A stretch of DNA of 64,000 nt from Pelagerythrobacter aerophilus. GTDB taxonomy: Bacteria > Pseudomonadota > Alphaproteobacteria > Sphingomonadales > Sphingomonadaceae. The stretch is taken from positions 248,001-312,000 of the forward strand of contig NZ_QXFK01000014.1 in NCBI RefSeq assembly GCF_003581645.1. Reading direction: 5' to 3'. Each line of letters starts with the position of its first letter. Positions within the stretch are counted from its first letter, which is position 1. The position numbers and the translations under genes were made by a program. This document shows positions 44,764 to 53,465 of the stretch, piece by piece. Under the pieces are notes generated by a model. It saw only the letters and a list, made by a program, of their open reading frames with translations, was not told where the DNA came from and did no database searches.

Positions 44764-45114
44764 CTAAGGCTGCCAGGCGTTGACGATGTGGCGGGGGAAA
44801 CTGTTCGGCGCAAGGAGGATCACGTCGACGCGCACGTCTTCGCCATCGGTCGCATACTCGTGCGCCACCGCTTCCACCGCAGCGGCGACGCGGCTCAAGC
44901 GATATTCGTCGATCGCGTAGTCGAGCTCGATCGCGGACTTGCGCCACTTGACCTCGATAAAAGCGACGACATTGCCGCGTTTGCACACGAGATCGATCTC
45001 GCCGAGCGGCGTCTTTCGGCGGCGGTCGAGCACGCGCCAGCCTTTCATCTGCAGCCAGAGCGCTGCCCGACCTTCCCCGGCCCGACCGTCGCGTTCCGCC
45101 CGTTGGCGCTTCAT
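44764..45114 (-). CDS. YraN family (UPF0102) endonuclease-like protein
   Basis: A 116-residue small protein of the UPF0102 family with a restriction-endonuclease-like fold: RRRKTPLGEIDLVCKRGNVVAFIEVK contains the E-x(n)-D and ExK pattern. It may be a nuclease or Holliday-junction protein. It overlaps the rsmI stop by 4 bases and sits in the standard order. Confidence 0.9.
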   Translation of the reverse strand: MKRQRAERDGRAGEGRAALWLQMKGWRVLDRRRKTPLGEIDLVCKRGNVVAFIEVKWRKSAIELDYAIDEYRLSRVAAAVEAVAHEYATDGEDVRVDVILLAPNSFPRHIVNAWQP

Positions 45115-45959
45115 ACGCCTCGCAGCTCGAGCGCGCGGGCGTAGAGCGCCCTTCGGTCCTGCCCCGTCGCCTTCGCGACAAGGGCCGCCGCTTGCGACGG
45201 CTTGGCCGATTGCAGGGCTTCGCTCAGGAGGGCGTCGACATCGTGCTCGCCCACAGGTTCATCCGTAGCCGGCCCAACCAGCAGCACGATCTCGCCCTTC
45301 GCCGGATGGCCGGCAAAATAAGCCGCGAGCTCGGCGGCCGTGCCCGTTCGGCATTCCTCGTGCAGCTTGGTCAGCTCGCGGGCGACGGCGATTTCGCGGT
45401 CGGGCATCAACTGGTCGAGCGTCTCGAGCGATTTCACTAGTCTGGGTGCGGTTTCGTAGAAGATCGCGGTTGCATCTGCCTTCGCCGCCGCCTCCAATGC
45501 CTCGCGCCGGGCCTTGTCCTTGTTCGGGAGGAAGCCCGCGAACAGGAAACGGTCGTTTGGAAGGCCCGAGAGGGTCAGCCCGGCGATCGCCGCGCAGGCA
45601 CCCGGCAGCGTCGTCACAGGCACCCCCGCCGCCCGCGCATCGCGCACGAGGCGGTAGCCCGGATCGGAGACGAGCGGCGTCCCGGCATCGCTCACCAGCG
45701 CCACCGCCTTCTCCTGCATAGCAGCGACCAGGCGTGCACGATCCTTCTCACCGGCATGGTCGTCGTAGCGCCAGAGGGGCTTCGACAAGCCGAGGTGTTT
45801 CATGAGCTTGCCGGTGACCCGCGTATCCTCGCAGGCCACTCCATCGCACCGCGCGAGCGTCTCGGTTGCCCGCACGGTGATGTCGCCGAGATTGCCAATC
45901 GGGGTCGCGACTATATAGAGACCGGGTTGGAGAGGTTGGTGGGCCACTCCCTCATCCAT
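45111..45959 (-). CDS. rsmI: 16S rRNA (cytidine(1402)-2'-O)-methyltransferase RsmI
   Basis: A 282-residue SAM methyltransferase for 16S rRNA C1402 ribose. Motifs: GLYIVATPIGNLGDITVRA at the start, ALVSDAGTPLVSDPGYRLV in the middle, and the substrate loop LPGACAAIAGLTLSGLPNDRF. ATG 45959 is preferred to TTG 45983. It diverges from the LpoA-like gene with only 26 bases between the ATGs, so its promoter must overlap that gene. Confidence 0.95.
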   Translation of the reverse strand: MDEGVAHQPLQPGLYIVATPIGNLGDITVRATETLARCDGVACEDTRVTGKLMKHLGLSKPLWRYDDHAGEKDRARLVAAMQEKAVALVSDAGTPLVSDPGYRLVRDARAAGVPVTTLPGACAAIAGLTLSGLPNDRFLFAGFLPNKDKARREALEAAAKADATAIFYETAPRLVKSLETLDQLMPDREIAVARELTKLHEECRTGTAAELAAYFAGHPAKGEIVLLVGPATDEPVGEHDVDALLSEALQSAKPSQAAALVAKATGQDRRALYARALELRGV

Positions 45960-45985
45960 GGACACGACGACGGGGAGCCGCAAGC

Positions 45986-47143
45986 ATGAAGCGTTGGAAA
46001 CTGGATCGGCGAATGCTGGTCATCGCCGGGGCAAGCGCCATTTTGGCGGGTTGCCAGGTGATACCGAAGGGGCCGACCACTTCCACCGCTCCCGAGCCAA
46101 GACCGACTCCTACACCGAGCGAGTCCGGCCTGCCCGATGACGAGGCGCGTCACCGGGTCGCCTTGCTCGTGCCGATGTCGGGCACCAACGGCGCGGTCGG
46201 CCAGTCGATTGCAAATGCCACGACGATGGCCCTGCTCGACACCAATGCCGACAATCTGCGCATCACCACCTATGACACGTCGACCAACCCACGCGACGCG
46301 GCCCGGCGCGCCATCGCGGACGGCAACAAACTAATCCTCGGCCCGCTGCTGGGCAGCAACGTCGGACAGGTCCTGGCCGAGGCACGCCCGGCCGACGTGC
46401 CGCTGATCTCGTTTTCCAACGATACCAGCGTTGCCGGCGCCGGGGTCTTCCTGATGGGCCATATCCCCGAACAATCGATCGCACGCAGCGTCGCCTATGC
46501 GCGTCAGCGCGGCTCGGCCAACTTCGCGGCGATCGTGCCCGACGGCGAGTACGGACGGCGCGCGGAGGCGGCGCTTTCGGCCGCCGTCGTCGATTCGGGC
46601 GCTCGGGTGGTCGCGACCGAAACCTACACGCGCAGCAATACCTCAGTGGTCAGCGCCGCACAGCGGATAGCGGAAGAAGGCGGCTTCGACACCGTCCTGC
46701 TCGCCGATGGCGCACGGTTGGCTTCGCTCGCCGCACGCGAGCTGCGCTCGGGCGGCGGCAAGATGCAGATCCTCGGGACCGAATTGTGGAGCGGCGAAAG
46801 CGCAGTAACCAGCGCTGCTGCGCTGCGCGGCGCGCTATTCGCGGCAGTGTCCGACGCGCGGTTCAAACGCTTTTCGGACAGCTACAACGGCCGCTTCGGA
46901 TCGCAGCCTTATCGCATCTCGACGCTCGGCTATGACGGTGTCCTGCTGGCCCTGCGCGTCGCTGAGGACTGGCAGGTCGGGCGCAGCTTCCCGGTCGCGC
47001 GTCTGCGTGAGGAAGGCGGTTTCCTCGGCCTCGACGGTCCGTTCCGTTTCCAACGCAACGGCGTGATCGAGCGGGCGATGGAAGTGCGCGAGGTGCGCGA
47101 CGGGCAGGTCGTGATCGTTTCTCCCGCCCCCAGCGGCTTCTGA
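45986..47143 (+). CDS. LpoA/LppC-like penicillin-binding protein activator lipoprotein
   Basis: A 385-residue lipoprotein with lipobox ILAGC (Cys23), a Pro/Ser/Thr-rich linker (TSTAPEPRPTPTPSESG) and a periplasmic type I binding fold (VALLVPMSGTNGAVGQSIANA, ending LGLDGPFRFQRNGVIERAM). LpoA-type proteins activate peptidoglycan synthases from the outer membrane. The alphaproteobacterial version keeps only the C-terminal domain, as seen here. Divergent rsmI is the standard neighbour. Confidence 0.9.
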   Translation: MKRWKLDRRMLVIAGASAILAGCQVIPKGPTTSTAPEPRPTPTPSESGLPDDEARHRVALLVPMSGTNGAVGQSIANATTMALLDTNADNLRITTYDTSTNPRDAARRAIADGNKLILGPLLGSNVGQVLAEARPADVPLISFSNDTSVAGAGVFLMGHIPEQSIARSVAYARQRGSANFAAIVPDGEYGRRAEAALSAAVVDSGARVVATETYTRSNTSVVSAAQRIAEEGGFDTVLLADGARLASLAARELRSGGGKMQILGTELWSGESAVTSAAALRGALFAAVSDARFKRFSDSYNGRFGSQPYRISTLGYDGVLLALRVAEDWQVGRSFPVARLREEGGFLGLDGPFRFQRNGVIERAMEVREVRDGQVVIVSPAPSGF

Positions 47144-47170
47144 GGTTGACGATAACGCGCCACCGCCCGC

Positions 47171-47202
47171 TTGAAGCCGCGCGAAATCGCGGCCTATAGG
47201 CC
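47171..47202 (+). promoter_or_regulatory. Candidate parE promoter with perfect palindrome
   Basis: TTGAAG (47171-47176) and TATAGG (47195-47200) are 18 bases apart, a possible -35/-10 pair. The -10 lies in GGCCTATAGGCC, a perfect 12-base palindrome (47191-47202) ending five bases before the parE ATG. This would put the transcript start at or next to the ATG. No Shine-Dalgarno is seen. The promoter call is inference. Confidence 0.4.
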
Positions 47203-47207
47203 GAACC

Positions 47208-49184
47208 ATGCCCGACGACCTGTTCGCGAACACGCCCGCATCGAGCGGTGACTATGATGCTTCTTCGATCGAGGTGCTCGAAGGGCTCGAGCCGGTACGC
47301 CGCCGGCCGGGCATGTACATCGGCGGAACCGACGACCGTGCCCTACACCACCTCGCCGCCGAAGTGCTCGACAACGCGATGGACGAGGCCGTCGCGGGTC
47401 ATGCTACGCGGATCGAAGTCAGTCTGGAGGAAGGCAATCGCCTGACGATCACGGACAACGGCCGCGGGATGCCGGTGGCCGAGCACCCCAAGTTTCCGGG
47501 CAAATCGACGCTCGAAGTGATCCTTTCCATGCTGCACTCGGGGGGCAAGTTCTCGGGCAAGGCCTATGCCACCAGCGGCGGCCTGCACGGTGTCGGCGTT
47601 TCGGTGGTGAACGCGCTGTCCAGCCACACGCGGATCGAGGTGGCACGCGACCGGCAGCTCTACGCGCAGGAGTTTGCACGCGGAGAAACGCTGGGGCCGC
47701 TGCAGGAACTAGGCCCTACCCCCAACCGCCGCGGCACCACCGTCAGCTTCACGCCCGACACCGAGATCTTCGGCGACCGCAAGTTCAGCCCCAAGCGGCT
47801 GTTTAAGCTCGCCCGCTCCAAGGCCTATCTCTTCGCCGGGGTCGAGATTCGCTGGAAGTGCGCCGCCTCGCTCGCAAGCGACGATGTGCCCGCGGAGGCG
47901 GTGTTCAAATTTCCCGGTGGCCTCGCCGATCACCTTGCCGAGCAGATCAGCGAGCGCGAGTGCGTCACCTCCCGCCCTTTCACGGGAACGCAGGAGTTCC
48001 CGGACGAGCAGGGTCGCGTCGAATGGGCGATCGCCTGGCCGCTCTGGTCCGACGGCGCCGGGAGCTGGTACTGCAACACCGTGCCCACCCCCGATGGCGG
48101 CACGCACGAGCAGGGCCTGCGCGCCGCGCTGACGAAGAGTCTGCGCGCGTTCGGCGAATTGACCGGGCAGAAGAAGGCGAAGGATCTATCGGCGGATGAC
48201 GTGATGACCGGCGCCGAGGTCATGCTCAGCGTCTTCATCCGCGACCCGCAGTTCCAGAGCCAGACCAAGGATCGGCTGACCAGCCCCGAAGCCGCACGCC
48301 TAGTCGAGAACGCGGTGCGCGACCACTTCGACCATTTCCTCGCCGACAACATGGAGCGCGGACGAGCGCTGCTCGGCGCGGTGATGGAGCGGATGGACGA
48401 GCGCCTGCGCCGCAAGGCGGAACGCGAGGTCAAGCGCAAGACCGCAACCAATGCCAAGAAGCTGCGCCTGCCCGGTAAGCTGACGGATTGCTCGGGTGAA
48501 GGCGACGGCGAGACCGAGCTGTTCATCGTCGAGGGCGACAGCGCCGGCGGCAGCGCCAAACAGGCGCGCAACCGCAAGACGCAGGCGATCCTGCCGATCC
48601 GCGGCAAGATCCTCAACGTCGCTTCCGCCAGCGCCGACAAGATCCGCGCCAATAGCGAGATCGCCGACCTGATCCTCGCACTCGGCTGCGGTACGCGCAA
48701 GGATTGCGACCCGGAGGCGCTCCGCTACGACCGCATCGTCATCATGACCGACGCGGATGTCGATGGCGCGCATATCGCGACCCTGCTGATGACATTCTTC
48801 TTCCAGGAAATGCCCGAGGTCGTCCGCCGCGGGCACCTGTTCCTCGCCCAGCCGCCGCTCTACCGTCTCACTGCAGGCAAGGAGAGCGTTTACGCCCGCG
48901 ACGACGCACACCGGGCCGAACTCGAGGCGACGGTGTTCAAGGGCAAGAAAGTCGAAGTCGGGCGCTTCAAGGGCCTCGGCGAGATGAATCCGCAGCAGCT
49001 CCGCGAAACGACGATGAACCCGGCATCGCGCAGCCTGATCCGCATCACCCTGCCCGCCGAGCACGAGCAGCGGCACGCGGTGAAGGAACTGGTGGACCAG
49101 CTCATGGGTCGCAATCCCGAGCACCGCTTCAACTTCATCCAGAATCGCGCAGGCGAATTCGACCGAGAACTGATAGACGCCTGA
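47208..49184 (+). CDS. parE: DNA topoisomerase IV subunit B
   Basis: A 658-residue GHKL ATPase subunit that decatenates daughter chromosomes with ParC. ATP-site segments: EVLDNAMDEAVAGHA, TDNGRGMPV, GLHGVGVSVVNALS. Toprim residues appear in FIVEGDSAGGSAKQARNR and DADVDGAHIATLL. The QTK/C-terminal GLGEMNPQQLRETTM marks type IIA enzymes. Length and EGDSAGGSAKQ sequence fit ParE better than the roughly 800-residue GyrB. parC is not in the window. Confidence 0.95.
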   Translation: MPDDLFANTPASSGDYDASSIEVLEGLEPVRRRPGMYIGGTDDRALHHLAAEVLDNAMDEAVAGHATRIEVSLEEGNRLTITDNGRGMPVAEHPKFPGKSTLEVILSMLHSGGKFSGKAYATSGGLHGVGVSVVNALSSHTRIEVARDRQLYAQEFARGETLGPLQELGPTPNRRGTTVSFTPDTEIFGDRKFSPKRLFKLARSKAYLFAGVEIRWKCAASLASDDVPAEAVFKFPGGLADHLAEQISERECVTSRPFTGTQEFPDEQGRVEWAIAWPLWSDGAGSWYCNTVPTPDGGTHEQGLRAALTKSLRAFGELTGQKKAKDLSADDVMTGAEVMLSVFIRDPQFQSQTKDRLTSPEAARLVENAVRDHFDHFLADNMERGRALLGAVMERMDERLRRKAEREVKRKTATNAKKLRLPGKLTDCSGEGDGETELFIVEGDSAGGSAKQARNRKTQAILPIRGKILNVASASADKIRANSEIADLILALGCGTRKDCDPEALRYDRIVIMTDADVDGAHIATLLMTFFFQEMPEVVRRGHLFLAQPPLYRLTAGKESVYARDDAHRAELEATVFKGKKVEVGRFKGLGEMNPQQLRETTMNPASRSLIRITLPAEHEQRHAVKELVDQLMGRNPEHRFNFIQNRAGEFDRELIDA

Positions 49185-49206
49185 GCCGACTTGCCGCGGA
49201 GTTTCG

Positions 49207-49238
49207 AGTGAAGTAGTGAGGTAATACACTACTTCACT
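49207..49238. promoter_or_regulatory. 12-bp perfect inverted repeat upstream of the TraB/Tiki-like gene
   Basis: AGTGAAGTAGTG (49207-49218) and CACTACTTCACT (49227-49238) pair perfectly around an 8-base loop, AGGTAATA. It sits in the 67-base gap after parE and immediately before the AGGAG site of the next gene. No T-run follows, so it is probably not a terminator. A repressor operator or an mRNA stem near the RBS is possible. Confidence 0.6.
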
Positions 49239-49251
49239 TCAGGAGCTCGTG

Positions 49252-50349
49252 ATGTCTGCTCGTCTTGCCGCCCTTTCATGCCTCACCGTCCTGGCGATGA
49301 CGATTCCGGGCACGGCGAGGGCCGAGCCAACACGTGCGGCGCAGGCAGTCGTGATCGCGGACGCGGCGGTTCGCGAGCCGAAGACCGAAGTGCTCGTACT
49401 GGGCACGCCGCACCTCTCGACCCTCCCCGAAGGGACCGACCCGTCGCTATTCGATCCCCTGCTCGACAAGCTGGCGGCGTGGCAGCCGCAACTGATCGCG
49501 CTTGAAGGCATCGGCGGCGCCCAGTGCGATTACCTTCGCGAATTTGCGTTCGCCTACGACGGAACGGCCGATGCCTATTGCTTTGACGCCGAGCCTGCGC
49601 GCAAGGCGCTCGGGCTCGACCAGGCGGGAGCCGAGGCATCCATCGAGCAGATTCTGGCGGAGGCCGTGGAACAGCGTCTTCCCGCAGAGCGACGGCGCTT
49701 GGCGGCACTCTTCCTGGCCGCGGGAGATCGCGCTTCCGCAATGGTGCAGTGGCTTCGCCTTCCTGCGGAGGAGCGCCGCGCCGATGCAGTTCTTACCGAG
49801 GAACTCGCCAAGGCGCTCGCGCCGCGGGCTCGGCTCAACGAGAACTACGTCGTCGGCGCCCGGCTTGCGGCGAGATTGGGTCTCGAACGCGTGCATTTGG
49901 TGGACGACCATACCGGCGACCGCGCCAGCGGCCCCGATACCGATGCCTTTGCCGAGGCGATGCCGCGCATCTGGGACAACGAATGGGCCAAAGCGAACCG
50001 CAAGCTCGGAGACGACTGGGTCGCACGGCTGAGCAGCACGCCCTCACCCGCTACGGTGATCAACTCCTATATCGACTACAACTCGCTCGAGACGGCTGAA
50101 CTGGTGGTCCGCGGCGACTTCGGCGCTGCGGCGGGCGATAGGGGCGTTGCCCGCGTGGGCCGCCGCTATCTGGCGTACTGGGAGACACGAAATCTCCGCA
50201 TGGTCGCGAACATCCGCGAAGCCGCGGGGCCGCATCCGGGCATCCGCGTGCTCGCGATCGTGGGCGCGTCGCACAAGCCGTATTACGAGCGCTATCTCGA
50301 CATGCTGAGCGAGATGCGCCTGGCCAATGTCGCGGAAGTGCTACGCTAG
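49252..50349 (+). CDS. TraB/Tiki-like (DUF5694-type) secreted protein
   Basis: A 365-residue protein with a signal peptide (about residues 1-24, TIPGTARAE). The motif VLVLGTPHLS near residue 50 and the late IVGASHKPYYERYL fit the TraB/Tiki/DUF5694 superfamily, a predicted metal-dependent peptidase-like fold. YLAYWETRNLRMVANI is another family mark. AGGAG six bases before ATG 49252 fixes the start. Substrate unknown. The gene ends at CTAG shared with the convergent hydrolase gene. Confidence 0.8.
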   Translation: MSARLAALSCLTVLAMTIPGTARAEPTRAAQAVVIADAAVREPKTEVLVLGTPHLSTLPEGTDPSLFDPLLDKLAAWQPQLIALEGIGGAQCDYLREFAFAYDGTADAYCFDAEPARKALGLDQAGAEASIEQILAEAVEQRLPAERRRLAALFLAAGDRASAMVQWLRLPAEERRADAVLTEELAKALAPRARLNENYVVGARLAARLGLERVHLVDDHTGDRASGPDTDAFAEAMPRIWDNEWAKANRKLGDDWVARLSSTPSPATVINSYIDYNSLETAELVVRGDFGAAAGDRGVARVGRRYLAYWETRNLRMVANIREAAGPHPGIRVLAIVGASHKPYYERYLDMLSEMRLANVAEVLR

Positions 50350-51134
50350 CGACCCGGCGGAAACTCGCCTTCACCGAGATACCTGCTGGCCCAGGCGGCG
50401 ATGATTCCGGCCGCATAGGCGGCATCGTCGCCGTCCAGCAGAAGGTGGCCGGCGCCCTCAAGGCTGACGAAGCTCTTCGGGTGCATGGCCGCAGCGAACA
50501 GCGCACCGGCATTCTCTACGCTGACGAGATTGTCGGTGGGCGAATGCATGAACAGGAGCGGCACGCGCAGCCGGGCGACTTCGGCGAGGAGATCGATATG
50601 CTCGATCCGCTCTAGGAATTCGCGCGCCAGCCTGAACGCGCGTCCGCCGATCGAGACATCGCCCTCACCCGTTGTGCGGATGGCTTCGAGATCGCCCTCG
50701 ATCCGTTCGAGCACATGCGAAACATCCGCCGGTGCGCCGATCGTGGCGATGCCGGCGATGGCATCGAAACCGAGATCGTCGGCCGCAGCCAGCACCGCCG
50801 CTCCCCCAAGACTGTGCCCGACGAGCAGCAGCGGTCCACCGCAACGCCCGATCATGAACCGCCCCGCGTCGACCAGATCGGCGACGTCTATCGCAAAACC
50901 CGCGCGGCCGAACTCGCCCTCGCTTTTGCCAAGGCCTGTGAAATCGAACCGCAAGCTCGCGATTCCCGCACGGGCAAGCCTGCGCGTGATCTCCACCGCC
51001 GCCTTGCTCTGCTGCGTGCATGTGAAGCAGTGGGCGAAGACTGCCGCTCCCCACGCCGGTCCTGCAGGCAGTTCGAGCGAGCTCGCAAGGCCGTAGCCTC
51101 GGCTAGTGGGGATCGTCTGGCGTTCGGCAGGCAT
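50346..51134 (-). CDS. Alpha/beta hydrolase
   Basis: A 262-residue hydrolase. The nucleophile elbow is LVGHSLGGAA (Ser near residue 111), with a downstream Asp in LLFMHSPTDNLVS and His in LEGAGHLLLDGDD completing a triad. It may be an OsmC-associated esterase type (VFAHCFTCTQQSKAA, IASLRFDFTGLGKSEG). No OsmC domain follows here. The start at ATG 51134 has AAGGAG five bases upstream. No signal peptide. Confidence 0.85.
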   Translation of the reverse strand: MPAERQTIPTSRGYGLASSLELPAGPAWGAAVFAHCFTCTQQSKAAVEITRRLARAGIASLRFDFTGLGKSEGEFGRAGFAIDVADLVDAGRFMIGRCGGPLLLVGHSLGGAAVLAAADDLGFDAIAGIATIGAPADVSHVLERIEGDLEAIRTTGEGDVSIGGRAFRLAREFLERIEHIDLLAEVARLRVPLLFMHSPTDNLVSVENAGALFAAAMHPKSFVSLEGAGHLLLDGDDAAYAAGIIAAWASRYLGEGEFPPGR

Positions 51135-51258
51135 CGGCTCTCCTTCTGTGACACAAGCCCTTAGCAACGCGGGCGCGTTCGGAGGAAGCTCCGGGCCGGT
51201 CCCGAATTGCGGGGTTGTCCTGCGACCGATAGAACCTGCTGCCGAGGAGAATGCCACG

Positions 51259-52545
51259 ATGCTACGCCCGATCGCCCTAGCGCTTGCCCTCGCCGCGGTC
51301 CCCGTCGAACTCGCCGCGCAGGGGCCGGAAACACAGGAGGATACCGCGCCCAGTTCGCTCGAAGCCAGCGCGGAGGGCGTCGTCGCCGTGCTGCGGGGCG
51401 AGCGGCTTCCTGCCGAGGTTTTCTCGCCAAGCTTCCTGGCAGCGGTGCCGGAAGCGCAGCTCGAGGCTCTGCATCGGCAGCTTTCGGCGCAGTTTGGCGC
51501 GCTCCAGGGGCTGGAAGGCATCGAACCACAGGGACCGGATAGGGCCATCGTGTCACTGCGGTTCGAGCGGGCGATCGCTCGGGGAACGATGCAGCTCGAC
51601 GCGAGCGGACTGGTCGCCGGGCTGCTGATCAACCAGTTCGAGCCGATCGACGACAGCGCGGAGAAGATCGGGGCCGACATCGCGGCGCTCCCTGGCGAGG
51701 CAAGCGTTTACTATGCTCCGCTTGCAGAGCGTGCCACGCCCATCCTGTCGGTGAACGACGAGCGGCAGTTCGCGATCGGATCCACGTTCAAGCTCTATAT
51801 CCTCTCTGCCCTCGCGCGGCAGATTGCGGCAGGCGAGCACTCGTGGGATGAGGTCGTTCTGCTTGATCGGCATTCGCTGCCGAGCGGCGTTATGCAGAAT
51901 TGGCCCCACGGCGCGCCGGTGACGCTCCACACGCTGGCAACGCTGATGATTTCGATCAGCGACAACACAGCGACCGATCAATTGCTCGCGATCGTCGGGC
52001 GCGATGCCGTGGCGGAGGAGCTGCGAGCCAGCGGCCATTCCGCGCCGGACAAGACCCTGCCTTTCCTGAGCACGCTCGAACTGTTCGGCCTCAAAGGCGA
52101 TCTCGATCGCGGGCAGGCCTACGCAGCTGCAAGCGAGAACGAGCAGACACGCTTGCTCGAAGCTTTCGCGAGCGAGATCACGGGCAACCCCGACAAGATC
52201 GTCAAGCCGACTTTCACGCAGCCCACCGCGATCGACAGCCTCGAATGGTTCGCCAGCGGGCACGATCTCGCCGCCTTGCTGCGCCGCATCGCTGCACTCG
52301 AGGATCCGACTGCGCGCGAAATCATGGCGGTAACGCCCGCAGTGCCGGAGCCAAAGCGCGCCGACTGGTCCTACATCGGTTACAAGGGCGGTTCGGAGCC
52401 GGGCGTGCTCAATCTCACCTGGCTTCTGCAAGACAAGGCCGGCGAGTGGCGCATCCTTACGATGAGCTGGAACAATCCCGATGCGCCGGTAGAGCCGGCT
52501 GCCTTCGAGCTCCTGGCTCAGCGCATTCTATCGCTGTCGCAGTGA
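51259..52545 (+). CDS. Beta-lactamase-like serine hydrolase with N-terminal domain
   Basis: A 428-residue exported protein. After a signal peptide (about residues 1-21) there is an N-terminal domain of about 110 residues resembling the DUF3887/NTF2-like fold. A class A beta-lactamase-like domain follows, with STFK (Ser175, Lys178), SDN (234-236) and KGGS (376-379). The omega-loop Glu of true beta-lactamases is not evident, so it may be a carboxypeptidase or esterase rather than a resistance enzyme. GAGGAG precedes ATG 51259. Confidence 0.85.
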   Translation: MLRPIALALALAAVPVELAAQGPETQEDTAPSSLEASAEGVVAVLRGERLPAEVFSPSFLAAVPEAQLEALHRQLSAQFGALQGLEGIEPQGPDRAIVSLRFERAIARGTMQLDASGLVAGLLINQFEPIDDSAEKIGADIAALPGEASVYYAPLAERATPILSVNDERQFAIGSTFKLYILSALARQIAAGEHSWDEVVLLDRHSLPSGVMQNWPHGAPVTLHTLATLMISISDNTATDQLLAIVGRDAVAEELRASGHSAPDKTLPFLSTLELFGLKGDLDRGQAYAAASENEQTRLLEAFASEITGNPDKIVKPTFTQPTAIDSLEWFASGHDLAALLRRIAALEDPTAREIMAVTPAVPEPKRADWSYIGYKGGSEPGVLNLTWLLQDKAGEWRILTMSWNNPDAPVEPAAFELLAQRILSLSQ

Positions 52546-52609
52546 TCTTTCCCTTGCCCCTGCGGACCTCGCCGCTTAACGCGAACGTAAAGTGGCAAGA
52601 GGAAACCGA

Positions 52610-53458
52610 ATGACCCAGCGCTTCGAAGGCACGAGCTCCTACATCGCGACCGAGGACCTGAAGGTGGCGGTCAACGCCGCCGTTACCCTGCGCCGCCCCC
52701 TGCTGGTCAAAGGCGAGCCGGGCACGGGCAAGACGGTGCTCGCGCACGAGGTGGCCAAGGCGATCGATGCGCCGCTGATCGAGTGGAACGTGAAGTCCAC
52801 CACCAAGGCACACCAGGGCCTCTACGAGTACGACGCCGTCGCTCGCCTGCGCGACGGCCAACTTGGCGAAGAGCGCGTCCACGACATCCGCAACTACATC
52901 AAGCGCGGCAAGCTGTGGGAAGCGTTCACTGCGCCCGAGCTTCCCGTCCTGCTGATCGACGAGATCGACAAGGCCGACATCGAGTTCCCCAACGACCTGC
53001 TGCAGGAACTCGATCGGATGAGCTTTGACGTCTACGAGACGCAGGAGCGTATCGCGGCGAAGGAGCGACCGATCGTCGTCATCACATCGAACAACGAGAA
53101 GGAGCTACCCGACGCCTTCCTGCGCCGCTGCTTCTTCCACTACATCAAGTTTCCCGACCGTGACACGATGCGCGAGATCATCGAGGTCCACTTCCCCGGC
53201 ATCCAGAAAACCCTCGTCACCAAGGCGATGGAGATTTTCTACGAAATCCGCGACGTGCCCGGCCTGAAGAAAAAGCCCTCGACCAGCGAACTGCTCGACT
53301 GGCTCAAGCTGCTGCTGAACGAGGACATGCCGCTGGACGTCCTGCAGGACTCCAACCCCAACACCGCCATCCCCCCGCTCCACGGCGCATTGCTCAAGAA
53401 CGAGCAGGACGTCATGCTGTTCGAGCGACTGGCGTTCATGGCCCGCCGGCAGTCGTAG
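52610..53458 (+). CDS. MoxR-family AAA+ ATPase
   Basis: A 282-residue AAA+ ATPase. The Walker A is VKGEPGTGKTVLAHE (about residues 33-47) and Walker B is LLIDEIDKADIEF. Sensor 1 lies in VVITSNNEKELPDAFLRRCFF. This CoxD/MoxR branch works as a metal-cofactor or protein-complex maturation chaperone with a VWA partner. The CoxE-like VWA gene at 54994 is the obvious partner, but a chemotaxis gene lies between them. AGAGGA precedes ATG 52610. Confidence 0.93.
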   Translation: MTQRFEGTSSYIATEDLKVAVNAAVTLRRPLLVKGEPGTGKTVLAHEVAKAIDAPLIEWNVKSTTKAHQGLYEYDAVARLRDGQLGEERVHDIRNYIKRGKLWEAFTAPELPVLLIDEIDKADIEFPNDLLQELDRMSFDVYETQERIAAKERPIVVITSNNEKELPDAFLRRCFFHYIKFPDRDTMREIIEVHFPGIQKTLVTKAMEIFYEIRDVPGLKKKPSTSELLDWLKLLLNEDMPLDVLQDSNPNTAIPPLHGALLKNEQDVMLFERLAFMARRQS

Positions 53459-53465
53459 CGGTGGT

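Noticed and set aside
51259-52545. A beta-lactamase resistance gene
   Set aside because: SxxK, SDN and KGG motifs are present, but the omega-loop Glu is not evident and an extra N-terminal domain is present. I only call it beta-lactamase-like.
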